From Bacteroidota bacterium (lineage in GTDB: Bacteria; Bacteroidota; Ignavibacteria; Ignavibacteriales; Ignavibacteriaceae): a DNA stretch of 35,087 nucleotides. Below are positions 15,972 through 24,147 of the stretch, one piece after another; the stretch's first letter is position 1; every line of letters starts with the position of its first letter. Location of the stretch: positions 1 through 35,087 of the forward strand of contig JAKIZM010000037.1 in the NCBI GenBank assembly GCA_022708025.1. The letters are read 5' to 3'. The notes under the pieces were generated by a model. That model was not told the origin of the DNA, ran no database searches, and worked only from the letters and a program-made list of their open reading frames with translations. The position numbers and the translations under genes are program-made.

Positions 15972-16948
15972 ATTTAATAGATACTTGTAAATTAAAGATT
16001 AAAGGAAATCCGAAACGAGTTGTATTTCCGGACTCGAAAGATGAACGGGTGCTTAAAGCTGCAAGATATTTAGCAGATGAAAGTTTGGCTGTTCCGATAT
16101 TAATCGGCGGTCCTTTTGAAATAAGAGACTTTGCTGATGAATACAGAATTTCTACAAAAGGTATTGATATTAACAGTCCTACTCAATGTCCTGATATAAA
16201 AAGTTTTGCGTCAACATTTTATGAACTTAGAAAACATAAGGGCATGACTCTTGAAGAAGCGGAAAAATTAATTCTTGATCCGGTTAATTATGCTGCAATG
16301 CTTGTCAGAAAAAACAGTGCAGATATTTGTATTGCAGGAAATCTATCAACAACAGCAAATGTGTTAAAAGCTGCAATACAGATAATCGGAATGCCGGAAG
16401 GAATAAAAACAGTTTCAAGTTTCTTTTTGATGATTAGTCCGGATGGAAATACCATATATTCATTTTCGGATTGTGCAGTTATTCCCGAACCGACAAGCGA
16501 GCAGTTGGTTGATATTGCATATTCATCAGCGATGAATTATAAAAGCATCACTTGTTATACACCAAAGACTGCGCTGCTGTCGTTTTCAACAAAGGGAAGT
16601 GCTGAACATCCATCAACAGAGAAGATTAAAAATGCTGTAAAAGTTCTGTCTTCAAAATATCCGGATATGATTTTTGATGGTGAAATTCAATTTGATGCTG
16701 CTTTAGTGCCTGAAGTCGGAAAAAAGAAAGCACCGAATTCACCAATTAAAGGAGATGCAAATGTGTTTGTGTTTCCATCTTTAGAAGCAGGGAATATAGG
16801 TTATAAAATTGCTGAAAGACTTGGTAATTATTTAGCGTTAGGTCCTTTTATACAAGGACTGCAAAAACAAATGCATGATCTTTCACGCGGATGCAGTTGG
16901 CAGGATATAGTTAATACAACTGTTATTGCGTCTTGTATTGAAAATTAA
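15968..16948 (+). CDS. eutD: EutD, phosphotransacetylase
   Basis: The 326-residue enzyme converts acetyl-CoA and phosphate to acetyl phosphate and CoA (EC 2.3.1.8), recycling CoA inside the compartment and feeding ATP formation. Recognisable blocks are PKRVVFPDSKDERVLKAARYLAD at the N-terminus, VNYAAMLVRKNSADICIAGN, the long central segment ending YSFSDCAVIPEPTSEQL, LLSFSTKGSAEHPSTEKI, and FDGEIQFDAALVPEVG. Enteric EutD is about 338 residues. It is the Pta-type catalytic domain without the N-terminal regulatory regions of housekeeping Pta, and it is unrelated to the shell-associated PduL. The gene is fused by a 4-base overlap to eutT. Confidence 0.95.
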   Translation: MNLIDTCKLKIKGNPKRVVFPDSKDERVLKAARYLADESLAVPILIGGPFEIRDFADEYRISTKGIDINSPTQCPDIKSFASTFYELRKHKGMTLEEAEKLILDPVNYAAMLVRKNSADICIAGNLSTTANVLKAAIQIIGMPEGIKTVSSFFLMISPDGNTIYSFSDCAVIPEPTSEQLVDIAYSSAMNYKSITCYTPKTALLSFSTKGSAEHPSTEKIKNAVKVLSSKYPDMIFDGEIQFDAALVPEVGKKKAPNSPIKGDANVFVFPSLEAGNIGYKIAERLGNYLALGPFIQGLQKQMHDLSRGCSWQDIVNTTVIASCIEN

Positions 16949-16996
16949 AAATTTAAATTAAATAATTTATTACTTCACAATAAAAGAGGAGAAAAA

Positions 16997-17278
16997 ATGG
17001 AAGCATTAGGAATGATTGAAACCAGAGGATTGGTTTCTTTGATAGAAGCTTCTGATGCAATGGTAAAAGCCGCAAGAGTTAAACTTGTCGGATGGCAGAA
17101 AATCGGAGGCGGCTATGTTACTGCATTGGTAAGAGGTGATGTTGCTGCTTGTAAAGCAGCTACAGATGCAGGTGCGGCTGCAGCTCAAAAAATCGGTGAA
17201 CTTGTTGCTGTTCACGTAATACCACGCCCGCACGGAGATCTCGAAGATATTTATTCAATTAAATTATTAGAAAAATAA
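16997..17278 (+). CDS. eutM: Shell protein EutM, copy 1 (BMC-H hexamer)
   Basis: A 93-residue single-domain BMC protein of the EutM/PduA group ([59 protein letters not shown]). Such proteins tile the flat shell facets as hexamers with a small central pore for substrates. The pore loop reads KIGGG (35-39), with Gly38 where E. coli EutM and PduA have Ser. There is a strong GAGGAG ribosome site 7 bases before the ATG, in keeping with a major shell component. A second, nearly identical gene follows after 24 bases. Confidence 0.96.
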   Translation: MEALGMIETRGLVSLIEASDAMVKAARVKLVGWQKIGGGYVTALVRGDVAACKAATDAGAAAAQKIGELVAVHVIPRPHGDLEDIYSIKLLEK

Positions 17279-17302
17279 ATTAATAACAGAAAGGAAAACA
17301 CA

Positions 17303-17590
17303 ATGGAAGCTTTAGGAATGATTGAAACAAAAGGTCTTGTTGGTTTAATCGAAGCATCGGATGCAATGGTAAAAGCTGCAAGAGTTAAATTAGTCGGTTA
17401 TCAACAGATTGGCGGCGGTTATGTAACTGCATTGGTAAGAGGTGATGTTGCTGCTTGTAAAGCTGCTACAGATGCAGGCGCTGCTGCTGCTCAAAGAATC
17501 GGAGAACTTATTGCAGTTCACGTAATACCAAGACCTCACGGAGATCTTGAAGATATCTATAAAATTGCTGTTAAGACTCCAATAGAATAA
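17303..17590 (+). CDS. eutM: Shell protein EutM, copy 2 (BMC-H hexamer)
   Basis: A 95-residue tandem paralogue of the preceding gene; over the first 86 residues only six differ (10, 14, 33, 35, 65 and 70), and the DNA is identical over long stretches such as the VRGDVAAC coding segment. The two proteins diverge mainly at the C-terminus after residue 86, where this copy ends KIAVKTPIE. Like copy 1 it has an all-glycine pore loop (QIGGG). The pair most likely arose by recent tandem duplication, and they may form mixed hexamers or differ in what binds their tails. A small hairpin lies right after the stop codon. Confidence 0.96.
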   Translation: MEALGMIETKGLVGLIEASDAMVKAARVKLVGYQQIGGGYVTALVRGDVAACKAATDAGAAAAQRIGELIAVHVIPRPHGDLEDIYKIAVKTPIE

Positions 17591-17594
17591 TTAT

Positions 17595-17609
17595 AACAGA
17601 ATATCTGTT
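17595..17609 (+). promoter_or_regulatory. Small hairpin after the eutM pair
   Basis: AACAGA and TCTGTT pair over 6 bp around an ATA loop, immediately after the stop of eutM copy 2, and are followed by a T-rich run (TTTTAATTT). It is weak as a terminator. It could partly stop transcription or protect the 3' end of the shell-protein transcript, so that EutM is made in excess of the downstream EutN pentamer protein. The whole 72-base gap to eutN is the largest inside the operon. Confidence 0.35.
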
Positions 17610-17662
17610 TTAATTTAAGTGTTTTAATAATATTACTTCGGTAAGAAAGTGTAGGTAATGCT

Positions 17663-17968
17663 ATGGAATTAGCTAAAGTAATAGGAAATGTTGTTGCAAC
17701 AGTTAAGATAGAAAATCTTGGAGCGGGAAAACTCTTGCTGGTCAAATCTATTGACGAAAACGGTAATGAAATCGGTAATCCGCAAGTTGCTCTTGATACT
17801 ATTGGTGCGGGTGAAGAAGAAATTGTATTGCTCGTCCGCGGAAGCTCAGCAAGAGTATCCCTTTCAAATAAATCTTCTGTCGATTTAAATGTTGTAGGGA
17901 TAGTTGATAATATCCGTTCAAACGGCAAAGTAGTGTATATTAAAAATGAACCTATTCTAAAGGAATAA
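17663..17968 (+). CDS. eutN: Shell vertex protein EutN (BMC-P pentamer)
   Basis: A 101-residue member of the EutN/CcmL family, which forms pentamers that cap the corners of the shell. Signatures include the N-terminal AKVIGNVVATVKIENLGAGKLLLV, the central DTIGAGEEEIVLLVRGSSAR and the DLNVVGIVDNI segment near the C-terminus; length fits the family (about 95). It is the only pentamer-type gene in the window. The eutE start follows after 3 bases. The upstream leader is longer than usual for this operon and has no strong ribosome site, fitting a low-copy vertex protein. Confidence 0.96.
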   Translation: MELAKVIGNVVATVKIENLGAGKLLLVKSIDENGNEIGNPQVALDTIGAGEEEIVLLVRGSSARVSLSNKSSVDLNVVGIVDNIRSNGKVVYIKNEPILKE

Positions 17969-17971
17969 ATA

Positions 17972-19381
17972 ATGGAACTTACAAAGCAAGATGTAAATCT
18001 TATTGTTGAAGGTGTTCTAAGAAGATTGAAAGAATCACCCGGCTATGATAAAAAGGGCAGATTGCCGATGGGTATTTTTGAAACTCTTGAAGAAGCATAT
18101 TACGAAGCTAACAATGCTCAAAAGAAAATCAGGAACCTGGAGTTGCGCCATAAAATTATCAGAGCCATCAGAGAAGCAGCAATAAAATACTCACAAGAAC
18201 TATCCGAATTAGCAGTAAGAGAAACCGGAATGGGTAGAGTGCCTGATAAAATTAGTAAAAACTTACTTGTGGCAAATCAAACTCCGGGTCCTGAAATATT
18301 AGAGCCTTTGGCGCTGTCTGGTGATCGAGGATTAACATTGGTTGAAAATGCTCCGTGGGGAGTTATTGCATCAGTTACTCCGTCAACAAATCCAACAGCA
18401 ACTATTATAAATAACAGTATAAGCATGATATCTGCCGGAAACTCGATTATATTTTCTCCGCATCCGGCAGCTAAAGCGGCTTCACAACGGACTATTTCAA
18501 TTCTTAATGAAGCAATAGTTAATGTTGGCGGTCCTGCAAATCTTTTAGTTACGGTGGCAGAACCAAGTATTGAAGTTGCAAATAATTTGTTCCAGTATCA
18601 GGGAATTAATTTACTTGTTATTACAGGCGGCGAAGCAGTAATAAGTGCTGCGAAGAAAGTTACGGATAAAAGACTTATTGCTGCCGGTGCAGGAAATCCG
18701 CCGGTTGTTATTGATGAAACTGCTGATATCCCCAAAGCGGCAAAATCAGTTGTATTCGGAGCATCTTTTGATAATAATATTATTTGTGTTGATGAAAAAG
18801 AAATTGTAATTGTTGATTCTGTTGCGGATCAGTTTAAACAGGAAATGAAAAAACACAATGCTGTTGAAATCAGTCTTGCTCAGGCAGATGAACTGGCAAA
18901 ACTTCTTTTCAAAAATTATCCGTCAAATGATCTGTCACTGAACAGAAAGTTTGTTGGTAAAGATGCAAAAATCCTTGCAGATGCAATTGGTGTAAATGTG
19001 CCAGACGATACAAAATTGCTTTTTGTGGAAACAGATAAGAATCATTCTTTCCCGCAAACAGAGATGATGATGCCGGTTATTCCGATGATAAGAGCACGTA
19101 ATGCTGATGAAGCAATTGATATCGGTATTGAACTTGAACATGGATTGAAGCACACTGCTGCGATGCACTCAAAGAATATTGATAATCTGCACAGAATGGC
19201 AAGTGAAATTAATACCAGCTTGTTTGTGAAGAATGGTCCTTGTCTTGCCGGTCTTGGTGTTGGCGGTGAAGGCTGGACAAGTATGACAATTTCTACTCCG
19301 ACAGGTGAAGGAGTGACAAATGCAAAAACATTTGTGCGCTTGAGAAGATGTACTTTGGTTGATCATTTCAGAATTGTTTGA
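17972..19381 (+). CDS. eutE: EutE, CoA-acylating acetaldehyde dehydrogenase
   Basis: The 469-residue enzyme oxidises acetaldehyde to acetyl-CoA with NAD+ inside the compartment (EC 1.2.1.10). It follows EutE/PduP: APWGVIASVTPSTNPTAT at the cofactor site, GNSIIFSPHPAAK, and the nucleophile Cys272 in FDNNIICVDEKE. The first 20 or so residues (MELTKQDVNLIVEGVLRRLK) are an amphipathic helix followed by a short linker, resembling the N-terminus of EutC here, and probably serve as the encapsulation peptide. The length fits enteric EutE (467). Its stop overlaps the region where eutJ starts. Confidence 0.97.
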   Translation: MELTKQDVNLIVEGVLRRLKESPGYDKKGRLPMGIFETLEEAYYEANNAQKKIRNLELRHKIIRAIREAAIKYSQELSELAVRETGMGRVPDKISKNLLVANQTPGPEILEPLALSGDRGLTLVENAPWGVIASVTPSTNPTATIINNSISMISAGNSIIFSPHPAAKAASQRTISILNEAIVNVGGPANLLVTVAEPSIEVANNLFQYQGINLLVITGGEAVISAAKKVTDKRLIAAGAGNPPVVIDETADIPKAAKSVVFGASFDNNIICVDEKEIVIVDSVADQFKQEMKKHNAVEISLAQADELAKLLFKNYPSNDLSLNRKFVGKDAKILADAIGVNVPDDTKLLFVETDKNHSFPQTEMMMPVIPMIRARNADEAIDIGIELEHGLKHTAAMHSKNIDNLHRMASEINTSLFVKNGPCLAGLGVGGEGWTSMTISTPTGEGVTNAKTFVRLRRCTLVDHFRIV

Positions 19382-19386
19382 TTAAG

Positions 19387-20214
19387 ATGGTGAAAACAAA
19401 CGGGAAATTTGAATTTGTTAATTCACAGATCAGACAAATTGAAGAAATTGTAAACAATGAATCAAAAGTAAAGTTAACTTCTTCATTTAAAGTTGGAGTT
19501 GATCTTGGAACTTCTGATGTAGTAGTTGTTGTTCTGGATGACAAGGATAATGTTGTTGCTGCATTTCTTGAATGGGCTGATGTAGTTAAAGATGGAATTG
19601 TTCTTGACTATTGGAAGGCTATTAATATTGTATCAGGACTTATAAAAAAGGCTGAAAAGAAATTAGGTATTGAAATTAAGTCTGTTAATACATCTTATCC
19701 GCCGGGAACAGATCCATATATTTCTGTTAACGTTATCAAAGGTGCCGGATTAGAAGTTAGTGAAATTGTTGATGAACCTTCAAGTTTTGCAAAACTGATT
19801 AATCTGGAAAGTGGCGCAGTGATAGATATTGGCGGCGGCACAACTGGAATTTCAGTCGTTCAGGACAAGGAAATTATTTACTCCGGTGATGAACCAACCG
19901 GAGGAGTTCATCTTACTTTAACAATTGCCGGTAATCAGAAGGTATCTTTTGATGATGCCGAAATTATGAAAAGAAAAGATTCTAAAGGCAAACTGAAACC
20001 AATAATATTACCGGTATTTGAAAAGATGACTGATATAGTAAAGAATCATATTTCTGATTATAAAGTAGATGATATTTTTTTAACCGGCGGAACTTGTTGT
20101 TACCCCGGTATTGGTGAGGTTTTTAAGGATGCTTTCCCCGGTAAAAATATTTATTTGCCAAGCAATCCTCTTTATTCAACGCCATTGGCAATAACCTCAT
20201 ATAGAAAAAATTAA
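19387..20214 (+). CDS. eutJ: EutJ, Hsp70/actin-fold chaperone-like protein
   Basis: A protein of about 275 residues with the two ATP phosphate loops of the actin/Hsp70 fold (KVGVDLGTSDVVVVV and VIDIGGGTTGISVV) and the adenosine motif LTGGTCCYPG. It matches enteric EutJ (STSFPPGTDP-like SYPPGTDPYISVNVIKGAGLE segment, DEPSSFA). EutJ has no settled role; a chaperone or reactivating function in the compartment is usually assumed. The reading frame is open back to a TTG at 19378, which would overlap the eutE stop as TTGA and add MIK; I prefer the ATG at 19387, but the two cannot be separated by a ribosome site. Confidence 0.92.
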   Translation: MVKTNGKFEFVNSQIRQIEEIVNNESKVKLTSSFKVGVDLGTSDVVVVVLDDKDNVVAAFLEWADVVKDGIVLDYWKAINIVSGLIKKAEKKLGIEIKSVNTSYPPGTDPYISVNVIKGAGLEVSEIVDEPSSFAKLINLESGAVIDIGGGTTGISVVQDKEIIYSGDEPTGGVHLTLTIAGNQKVSFDDAEIMKRKDSKGKLKPIILPVFEKMTDIVKNHISDYKVDDIFLTGGTCCYPGIGEVFKDAFPGKNIYLPSNPLYSTPLAITSYRKN

Positions 20215-20229
20215 TCGGGTAGAAATAAT

Positions 20230-21570
20230 ATGAACAGAGAAGAGATATTAAATAAAATAAGACAAGCCGGAGTTGTTGGAGCTGGCGGTGGCGGTTTCCC
20301 TACTTTTAAAAAGCTTGAAGCAACAGTTGATCATATAATAGCAAATGGCGTGGAATGCGAACCGCTTCTCTACAAAGACAGAGAAGTGATGCTGCAGGAA
20401 ACAGATAAACTTATTGCCGGATTGATAATTATAAAAAATATTACCGGTGCTTCAAAAGTTACTATTGCTATTAAGAAAAAGAACTCCGATCTGATCGATA
20501 TACTTAGACCTTCGGCTGATAAATATGGTATTGATATCTTCCTGATGGAAAATGTGTATCCGGCTGGTGATGAATATATACTGGTATATGATGTTACCGG
20601 TAAAAGAATTCCACCGCTTGGAATTCCATTGCAGGTTGGATGTGTAGTTGGTAATGTTGAGACTTTCGTAAATGTAACCAATGCTGTAAATGATATTCCG
20701 GTTACTGAAAAATATATGACAATTGCCGGAGCAGTTAAAAATCCTGTTACAATCAAAGTTCCATTGGGGACAAGTTTTGGAAAGTGCTTGGAATTTGCCG
20801 GCGGAACTACTGTTGATAGATTTTCTATCTTAACCGGCGGCGTTATGATGGGCAGTGTTGTAAATGATTTATCACTTTCTGTTTCAAAAACTATAAGCGG
20901 ACTTATAGTTCTTCCGGATGATCACAGTATTGTTGTACGAAAAACTACTCCAGCTAAAGTATATAATAACATTGGTCATAGTGCTTGTGATCAATGCAGT
21001 ATTTGTACACAACTTTGTCCCCGATACATTTTAGGTTATCCGATTCAACCTCATTTGGTTATGAGGAGTCTGCAAATGACCGGAGATGAAAAAGAAAGAT
21101 TAAGTAATTGGGCACAGAACTGCTGTGAATGTAACGTTTGCTCGCTTTTTGCCTGTCCGGAAAAACTTGATCCCAAAAATATTTGTACTGATACAAAGAG
21201 AAAACTAAGAAAAGAAAATAAAGGATTTTCAAAAACCGAACTTGAATCTTTATTCAGCGATGTTCATCCGGTAAGAGATGGAAGAGAAATTCCTATTAGT
21301 TTCTTATACAAAAGATTAGGCATAAAAAAGTATGATCGTAAAGCTGATTTTATAAAAACCGGACCTGTCAACAGTGTTAAGATTGAATTGAAAAATATTT
21401 TTGGCGGAGATGTAGCTCCTTGCGTTAATGTTGGTGATGTTGTTACAAAAGGACAGATAATTAGTCAAGTAAATGGAAATGCTTTGGCTACTCCTTTTCA
21501 CTCAAGTATAGATGGTACAGTAAAGGAGATAGTAAATAACAGTATTATTATAACTTCAAATAATTCTTAA
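20230..21570 (+). CDS. pduS: PduS-like (RnfC-family) flavin/iron-sulfur cobalamin reductase
   Basis: The 446-residue protein has the RnfC/Nqo1-type N-terminal region with the glycine-rich loop GAGGGGFPTF (about 16-25) and GVECEP, an SLBB-type segment, then two ferredoxin-like [4Fe-4S] clusters: Cys253, Cys256, Cys259, Cys263, and a second set within 298-309 (Cys298/299, Cys301, Cys304, Cys309). A C-terminal biotinyl/barrel-sandwich-like domain (about 370-446) completes the PduS layout. In propanediol compartments PduS reduces cobalamin for adenosylation and moves electrons from NADH. Here it sits next to a PduT-like shell protein and would work with EutT. Such a gene is absent from the enteric eut operon. 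Confidence 0.9.
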   Translation: MNREEILNKIRQAGVVGAGGGGFPTFKKLEATVDHIIANGVECEPLLYKDREVMLQETDKLIAGLIIIKNITGASKVTIAIKKKNSDLIDILRPSADKYGIDIFLMENVYPAGDEYILVYDVTGKRIPPLGIPLQVGCVVGNVETFVNVTNAVNDIPVTEKYMTIAGAVKNPVTIKVPLGTSFGKCLEFAGGTTVDRFSILTGGVMMGSVVNDLSLSVSKTISGLIVLPDDHSIVVRKTTPAKVYNNIGHSACDQCSICTQLCPRYILGYPIQPHLVMRSLQMTGDEKERLSNWAQNCCECNVCSLFACPEKLDPKNICTDTKRKLRKENKGFSKTELESLFSDVHPVRDGREIPISFLYKRLGIKKYDRKADFIKTGPVNSVKIELKNIFGGDVAPCVNVGDVVTKGQIISQVNGNALATPFHSSIDGTVKEIVNNSIIITSNNS

Positions 21571-21583
21571 AGGTTACAAGGAT

Positions 21584-22132
21584 ATGAAAGCTGCAATTGG
21601 ATTAGTTGAATTATCGAGTATAGCAAAGGGAATCGAAGTATCTGACGCAATGTTGAAAAGAGCTCAGGTTCAGATGATAGTTAACAGAACTATCTGTCCC
21701 GGCAAATATATGGTATTGATAGGCGGAGATGTTGATGCTGTTAATGCAAGTGTTGAAACGGGAGTTGAATTAGCGCAGGAAGAGATCGTTGATCATTTTG
21801 TAATACCGAATGTTCATCCTTCTATATTCCCTGCAATCAATGGAATAAATGCGATTGAAGAATTGGATGCATTAGGAGTTATCGAATCATTTTCTGTCGC
21901 ATCAATTATTGAATGTGCTGATGCAGCTGTTAAAGCAGCGCCTGTTAGTTTAATAACTGTATATCTTGCAATGGCTATTGGTGGAAAAGCTTATGTGATG
22001 TTAACCGGTGATGTTGGTTCTGTTAAAGCCGCTGTTGATGCAGGCGTAAATGTAATTAAAGGGAAAGGACTTCTTGTAAATAAAGTAGTTATTCCTTCAC
22101 CACGAAAAGAAATTCTTAAACAATGGGTTTAA
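21584..22132 (+). CDS. pduT: PduT-like shell protein with tandem BMC domains (BMC-T)
   Basis: A 182-residue protein made of two BMC domains (about 1-90, GLVELSSIAKGIEVSDAMLK; about 96-182, LGVIESFSVASIIECADAAVKAAP). Three copies would form one pseudohexagonal tile. In PduT the pore of the trimer holds a [4Fe-4S] cluster ligated by Cys38; this protein has a Cys at exactly that place (TICPG, Cys38), so the cluster is probably retained. It would carry electrons through the shell to or from the PduS-like protein encoded 14 bases upstream. The length agrees with PduT (about 184). Confidence 0.92.
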   Translation: MKAAIGLVELSSIAKGIEVSDAMLKRAQVQMIVNRTICPGKYMVLIGGDVDAVNASVETGVELAQEEIVDHFVIPNVHPSIFPAINGINAIEELDALGVIESFSVASIIECADAAVKAAPVSLITVYLAMAIGGKAYVMLTGDVGSVKAAVDAGVNVIKGKGLLVNKVVIPSPRKEILKQWV

Positions 22133-22163
22133 AACTATAATAAAAACTAAAAGGAGAGATAAA

Positions 22164-22688
22164 ATGTTTTCGAATTTAATTAAACCAAGATTTCTGGTTA
22201 TAACATCTATGATAATACTTGCTGCATTGGTCAGATTTATTCCGCATCCGCCGAACTTTGCACCAATTGCTGCATTAGCATTATTTGGAGGGAAATATTA
22301 CACTGATAAAAAGTTAGCTTTTGTTGTTCCCATTTTAGTAATGATAATAACAGATGCAGTAATAGGTTTCCACTATTTAATTCCAATGGTTTATTTCAGT
22401 TTCTTATTAATTGTAGGAATTGGACTTTTACTCAGAAAAACAAATAAAGTATCATGGCTAGTTGCCGGATCAATTGCAGCATCAACATTGTTTTTTGTTT
22501 TTACCAATTTTTATGAGTGGTATGCTGGAATATTATATCCTCAGACATTCAGCGGTTTGATCACTTGTTATGTAGCTGCTATTCCGTTTTACTTTAATAC
22601 TTTAATTGCTGATCTGTTCTTCTTTATTGTTATGTCAATGACATTTGAATTCCTGACAAATAAATATCGTGTGTTAGCAGAAGCATAA
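22164..22688 (+). CDS. Small integral membrane protein, possible transporter component
   Basis: A 174-residue protein with four to six hydrophobic segments (about 9-27, 36-45, 50-68, 72-88, 95-117 and 137-160) and the conserved-looking N-terminal stretch RFIPHPPNFAPIAALALFGGKYY. This resembles a family of small membrane proteins (DUF6580-type) suspected to be S-component-like vitamin or precursor transporters. It has a strong AGGAGAG ribosome site and lies between the PduT-like gene and eutG in the same operon, so it might import a cobalamin precursor or related compound. No ATPase or energy-coupling partner is encoded in the window. The family recollection is moderate and the substrate is a guess. 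Confidence 0.7.
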   Translation: MFSNLIKPRFLVITSMIILAALVRFIPHPPNFAPIAALALFGGKYYTDKKLAFVVPILVMIITDAVIGFHYLIPMVYFSFLLIVGIGLLLRKTNKVSWLVAGSIAASTLFFVFTNFYEWYAGILYPQTFSGLITCYVAAIPFYFNTLIADLFFFIVMSMTFEFLTNKYRVLAEA

Positions 22689-22723
22689 GTGATAAAAAAT
22701 TAATTTATAAAAAAAGTGTAATA

Positions 22724-23887
22724 GTGCCGGGAACTTATCACATACCGACTACGAACCTTATTGAGCCAGGCTGTATTAAAAAAACAGGAGAGTGGACAAA
22801 AATACTTGGAGGAGAAAAAGCTCTGATTGTTTCCTCTCCTGATGAATATGGAAAAAAGCTTGGCAAAATGGTTGAAGAAATTCTTTCTGTAGATGGAATA
22901 AAATCCTGTCTATATGCCGGTGCAGGATCAAATCCAACTGATGAAATGGTTATGATGGGATCGGAAGAATTTAACAACAACAACTGTGATATTATAATTG
23001 CTATCGGAGGAGGAAGTGCAATTGATTGTGCAAAAGGAATTGCACTTGTAGCGCGTTCCGGTAAAAACATCAATGAGTTCGAAGGTGTTAATAAATCTCA
23101 AAATAATGTTCCGCCGCTGATTGCAATCAATACAACTTCCGGAACCGGAAGTGAAGTGTCTTCTTTTACAGTAATATCTGATTCATTAACCGGTCGTAAA
23201 ATGACCATTGTTGATTGGAGAATTACACCCACTGTTTCAATTAATGACGCTGAACTTGCTCTTTCAATGCCGAAATCGTTAACTGCTGCTACAGGTATGG
23301 ATGCATTTTCTCACGCTATTGAAGCTATTGTAGCAGACAATTCAACTCCAATTACAGATGCCCTTTCTTTTGAAGCAATTCAATTGATAAATGAATGGCT
23401 TCCGGTTGCATTTGAAGATGGTCAGAATTTAAAAGCGCGGACTGAAATGTGTCACGGAGCTTTTTTAGCAGGAATAGCTTTTAATAATTCAGGATTAGGT
23501 TTAGTTCATGCACTTTCTCATCCTGTAACTTCGATGTATGGATTTCCTCATGGAGTTATCAATTCACTTTTACTGCCTGCTGTTATTAAGTTCAACATGA
23601 TATGCTCCATAAGTAAATATTCCAGAGTTGCAGCTGCTATGAAGGTTGCAATTCCCTGGCATACTGATCATGAAAACGCACAGAAGGTTATTCCTGCAGT
23701 TATTAAACTTATAAAAAAATTAAATCTGCCGGATGGTCTCAAAGATTTAGGCGTCAAGGCTGATGATATTCCAGCCTTATCAAAAGCTGCAAATGAAGAA
23801 ATTGTCGGACGATCAAATCCCAGAAAAGCGAATATAATAATGATCAATCAGATCTATAATGATGCAATGTATATTCCCAAAATCTGA
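22724..23887 (+). CDS. eutG: EutG-type iron-containing alcohol dehydrogenase
   Basis: A 387-residue group III alcohol dehydrogenase that reduces acetaldehyde to ethanol and regenerates NAD+ for EutE. The dinucleotide-binding loop is AIGGGSAIDCAKG (about 93-105), with TTSGTGSE at 137-144, and the four metal ligands are Asp193, His197, His262 and His276. The only usable start near the expected N-terminus is GTG at 22724; no ATG lies in frame and the ribosome site is poor. It lacks an obvious encapsulation peptide, starting directly with the catalytic domain, so it may be held by protein contacts. It is the last gene of the eut operon. Confidence 0.92.
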   Translation: MPGTYHIPTTNLIEPGCIKKTGEWTKILGGEKALIVSSPDEYGKKLGKMVEEILSVDGIKSCLYAGAGSNPTDEMVMMGSEEFNNNNCDIIIAIGGGSAIDCAKGIALVARSGKNINEFEGVNKSQNNVPPLIAINTTSGTGSEVSSFTVISDSLTGRKMTIVDWRITPTVSINDAELALSMPKSLTAATGMDAFSHAIEAIVADNSTPITDALSFEAIQLINEWLPVAFEDGQNLKARTEMCHGAFLAGIAFNNSGLGLVHALSHPVTSMYGFPHGVINSLLLPAVIKFNMICSISKYSRVAAAMKVAIPWHTDHENAQKVIPAVIKLIKKLNLPDGLKDLGVKADDIPALSKAANEEIVGRSNPRKANIIMINQIYNDAMYIPKI

Positions 23888-24051
23888 TTATTATAAAATT
23901 ATTTAATATCTGATTTAAAAACTTCTCATCTATATACTTCTGTTACAATTATAGCTTTGCCAGAGAATGAATGATCAGTTTTGTTAATTTTTAGTAAAAG
24001 TTATTTGATATAATAAAAGAATGATTTAAATTCTAACCCTAAAAATTACAC

Positions 24052-24091
24052 GATTCTTTAATTTTTAATTCGTTAAAAATAGTAAAGAATC
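24052..24091 (+). terminator. Long AT-rich hairpin with TTCG loop, 3' end of eut operon or leader of the protease gene
   Basis: The left arm (24052-24068) and right arm (24073-24091) pair over 17 bp with a 2-base bulge (24081-24082) and a TTCG tetraloop. No T tract follows on the plus strand, while on the minus strand a T-rich run comes after the stem. It lies 165 bases after eutG and 57 before the protease gene, so it could end or process the eut transcript, or shape the leader of the protease mRNA. The structure is certain; its role is not. Confidence 0.5.
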
Positions 24092-24147
24092 AGAAAGTAC
24101 GTGATTGAGCATTAGTTACTTATTACAACATTTCGTCAGGAGAATTT

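Noticed and set aside
7850..23887. Recent horizontal acquisition of the eut island
   Set aside because: Gene order recalls enteric operons, but base composition looks like the flanks, no tRNA, attachment site or mobile gene borders it, and I cannot compute codon statistics here.
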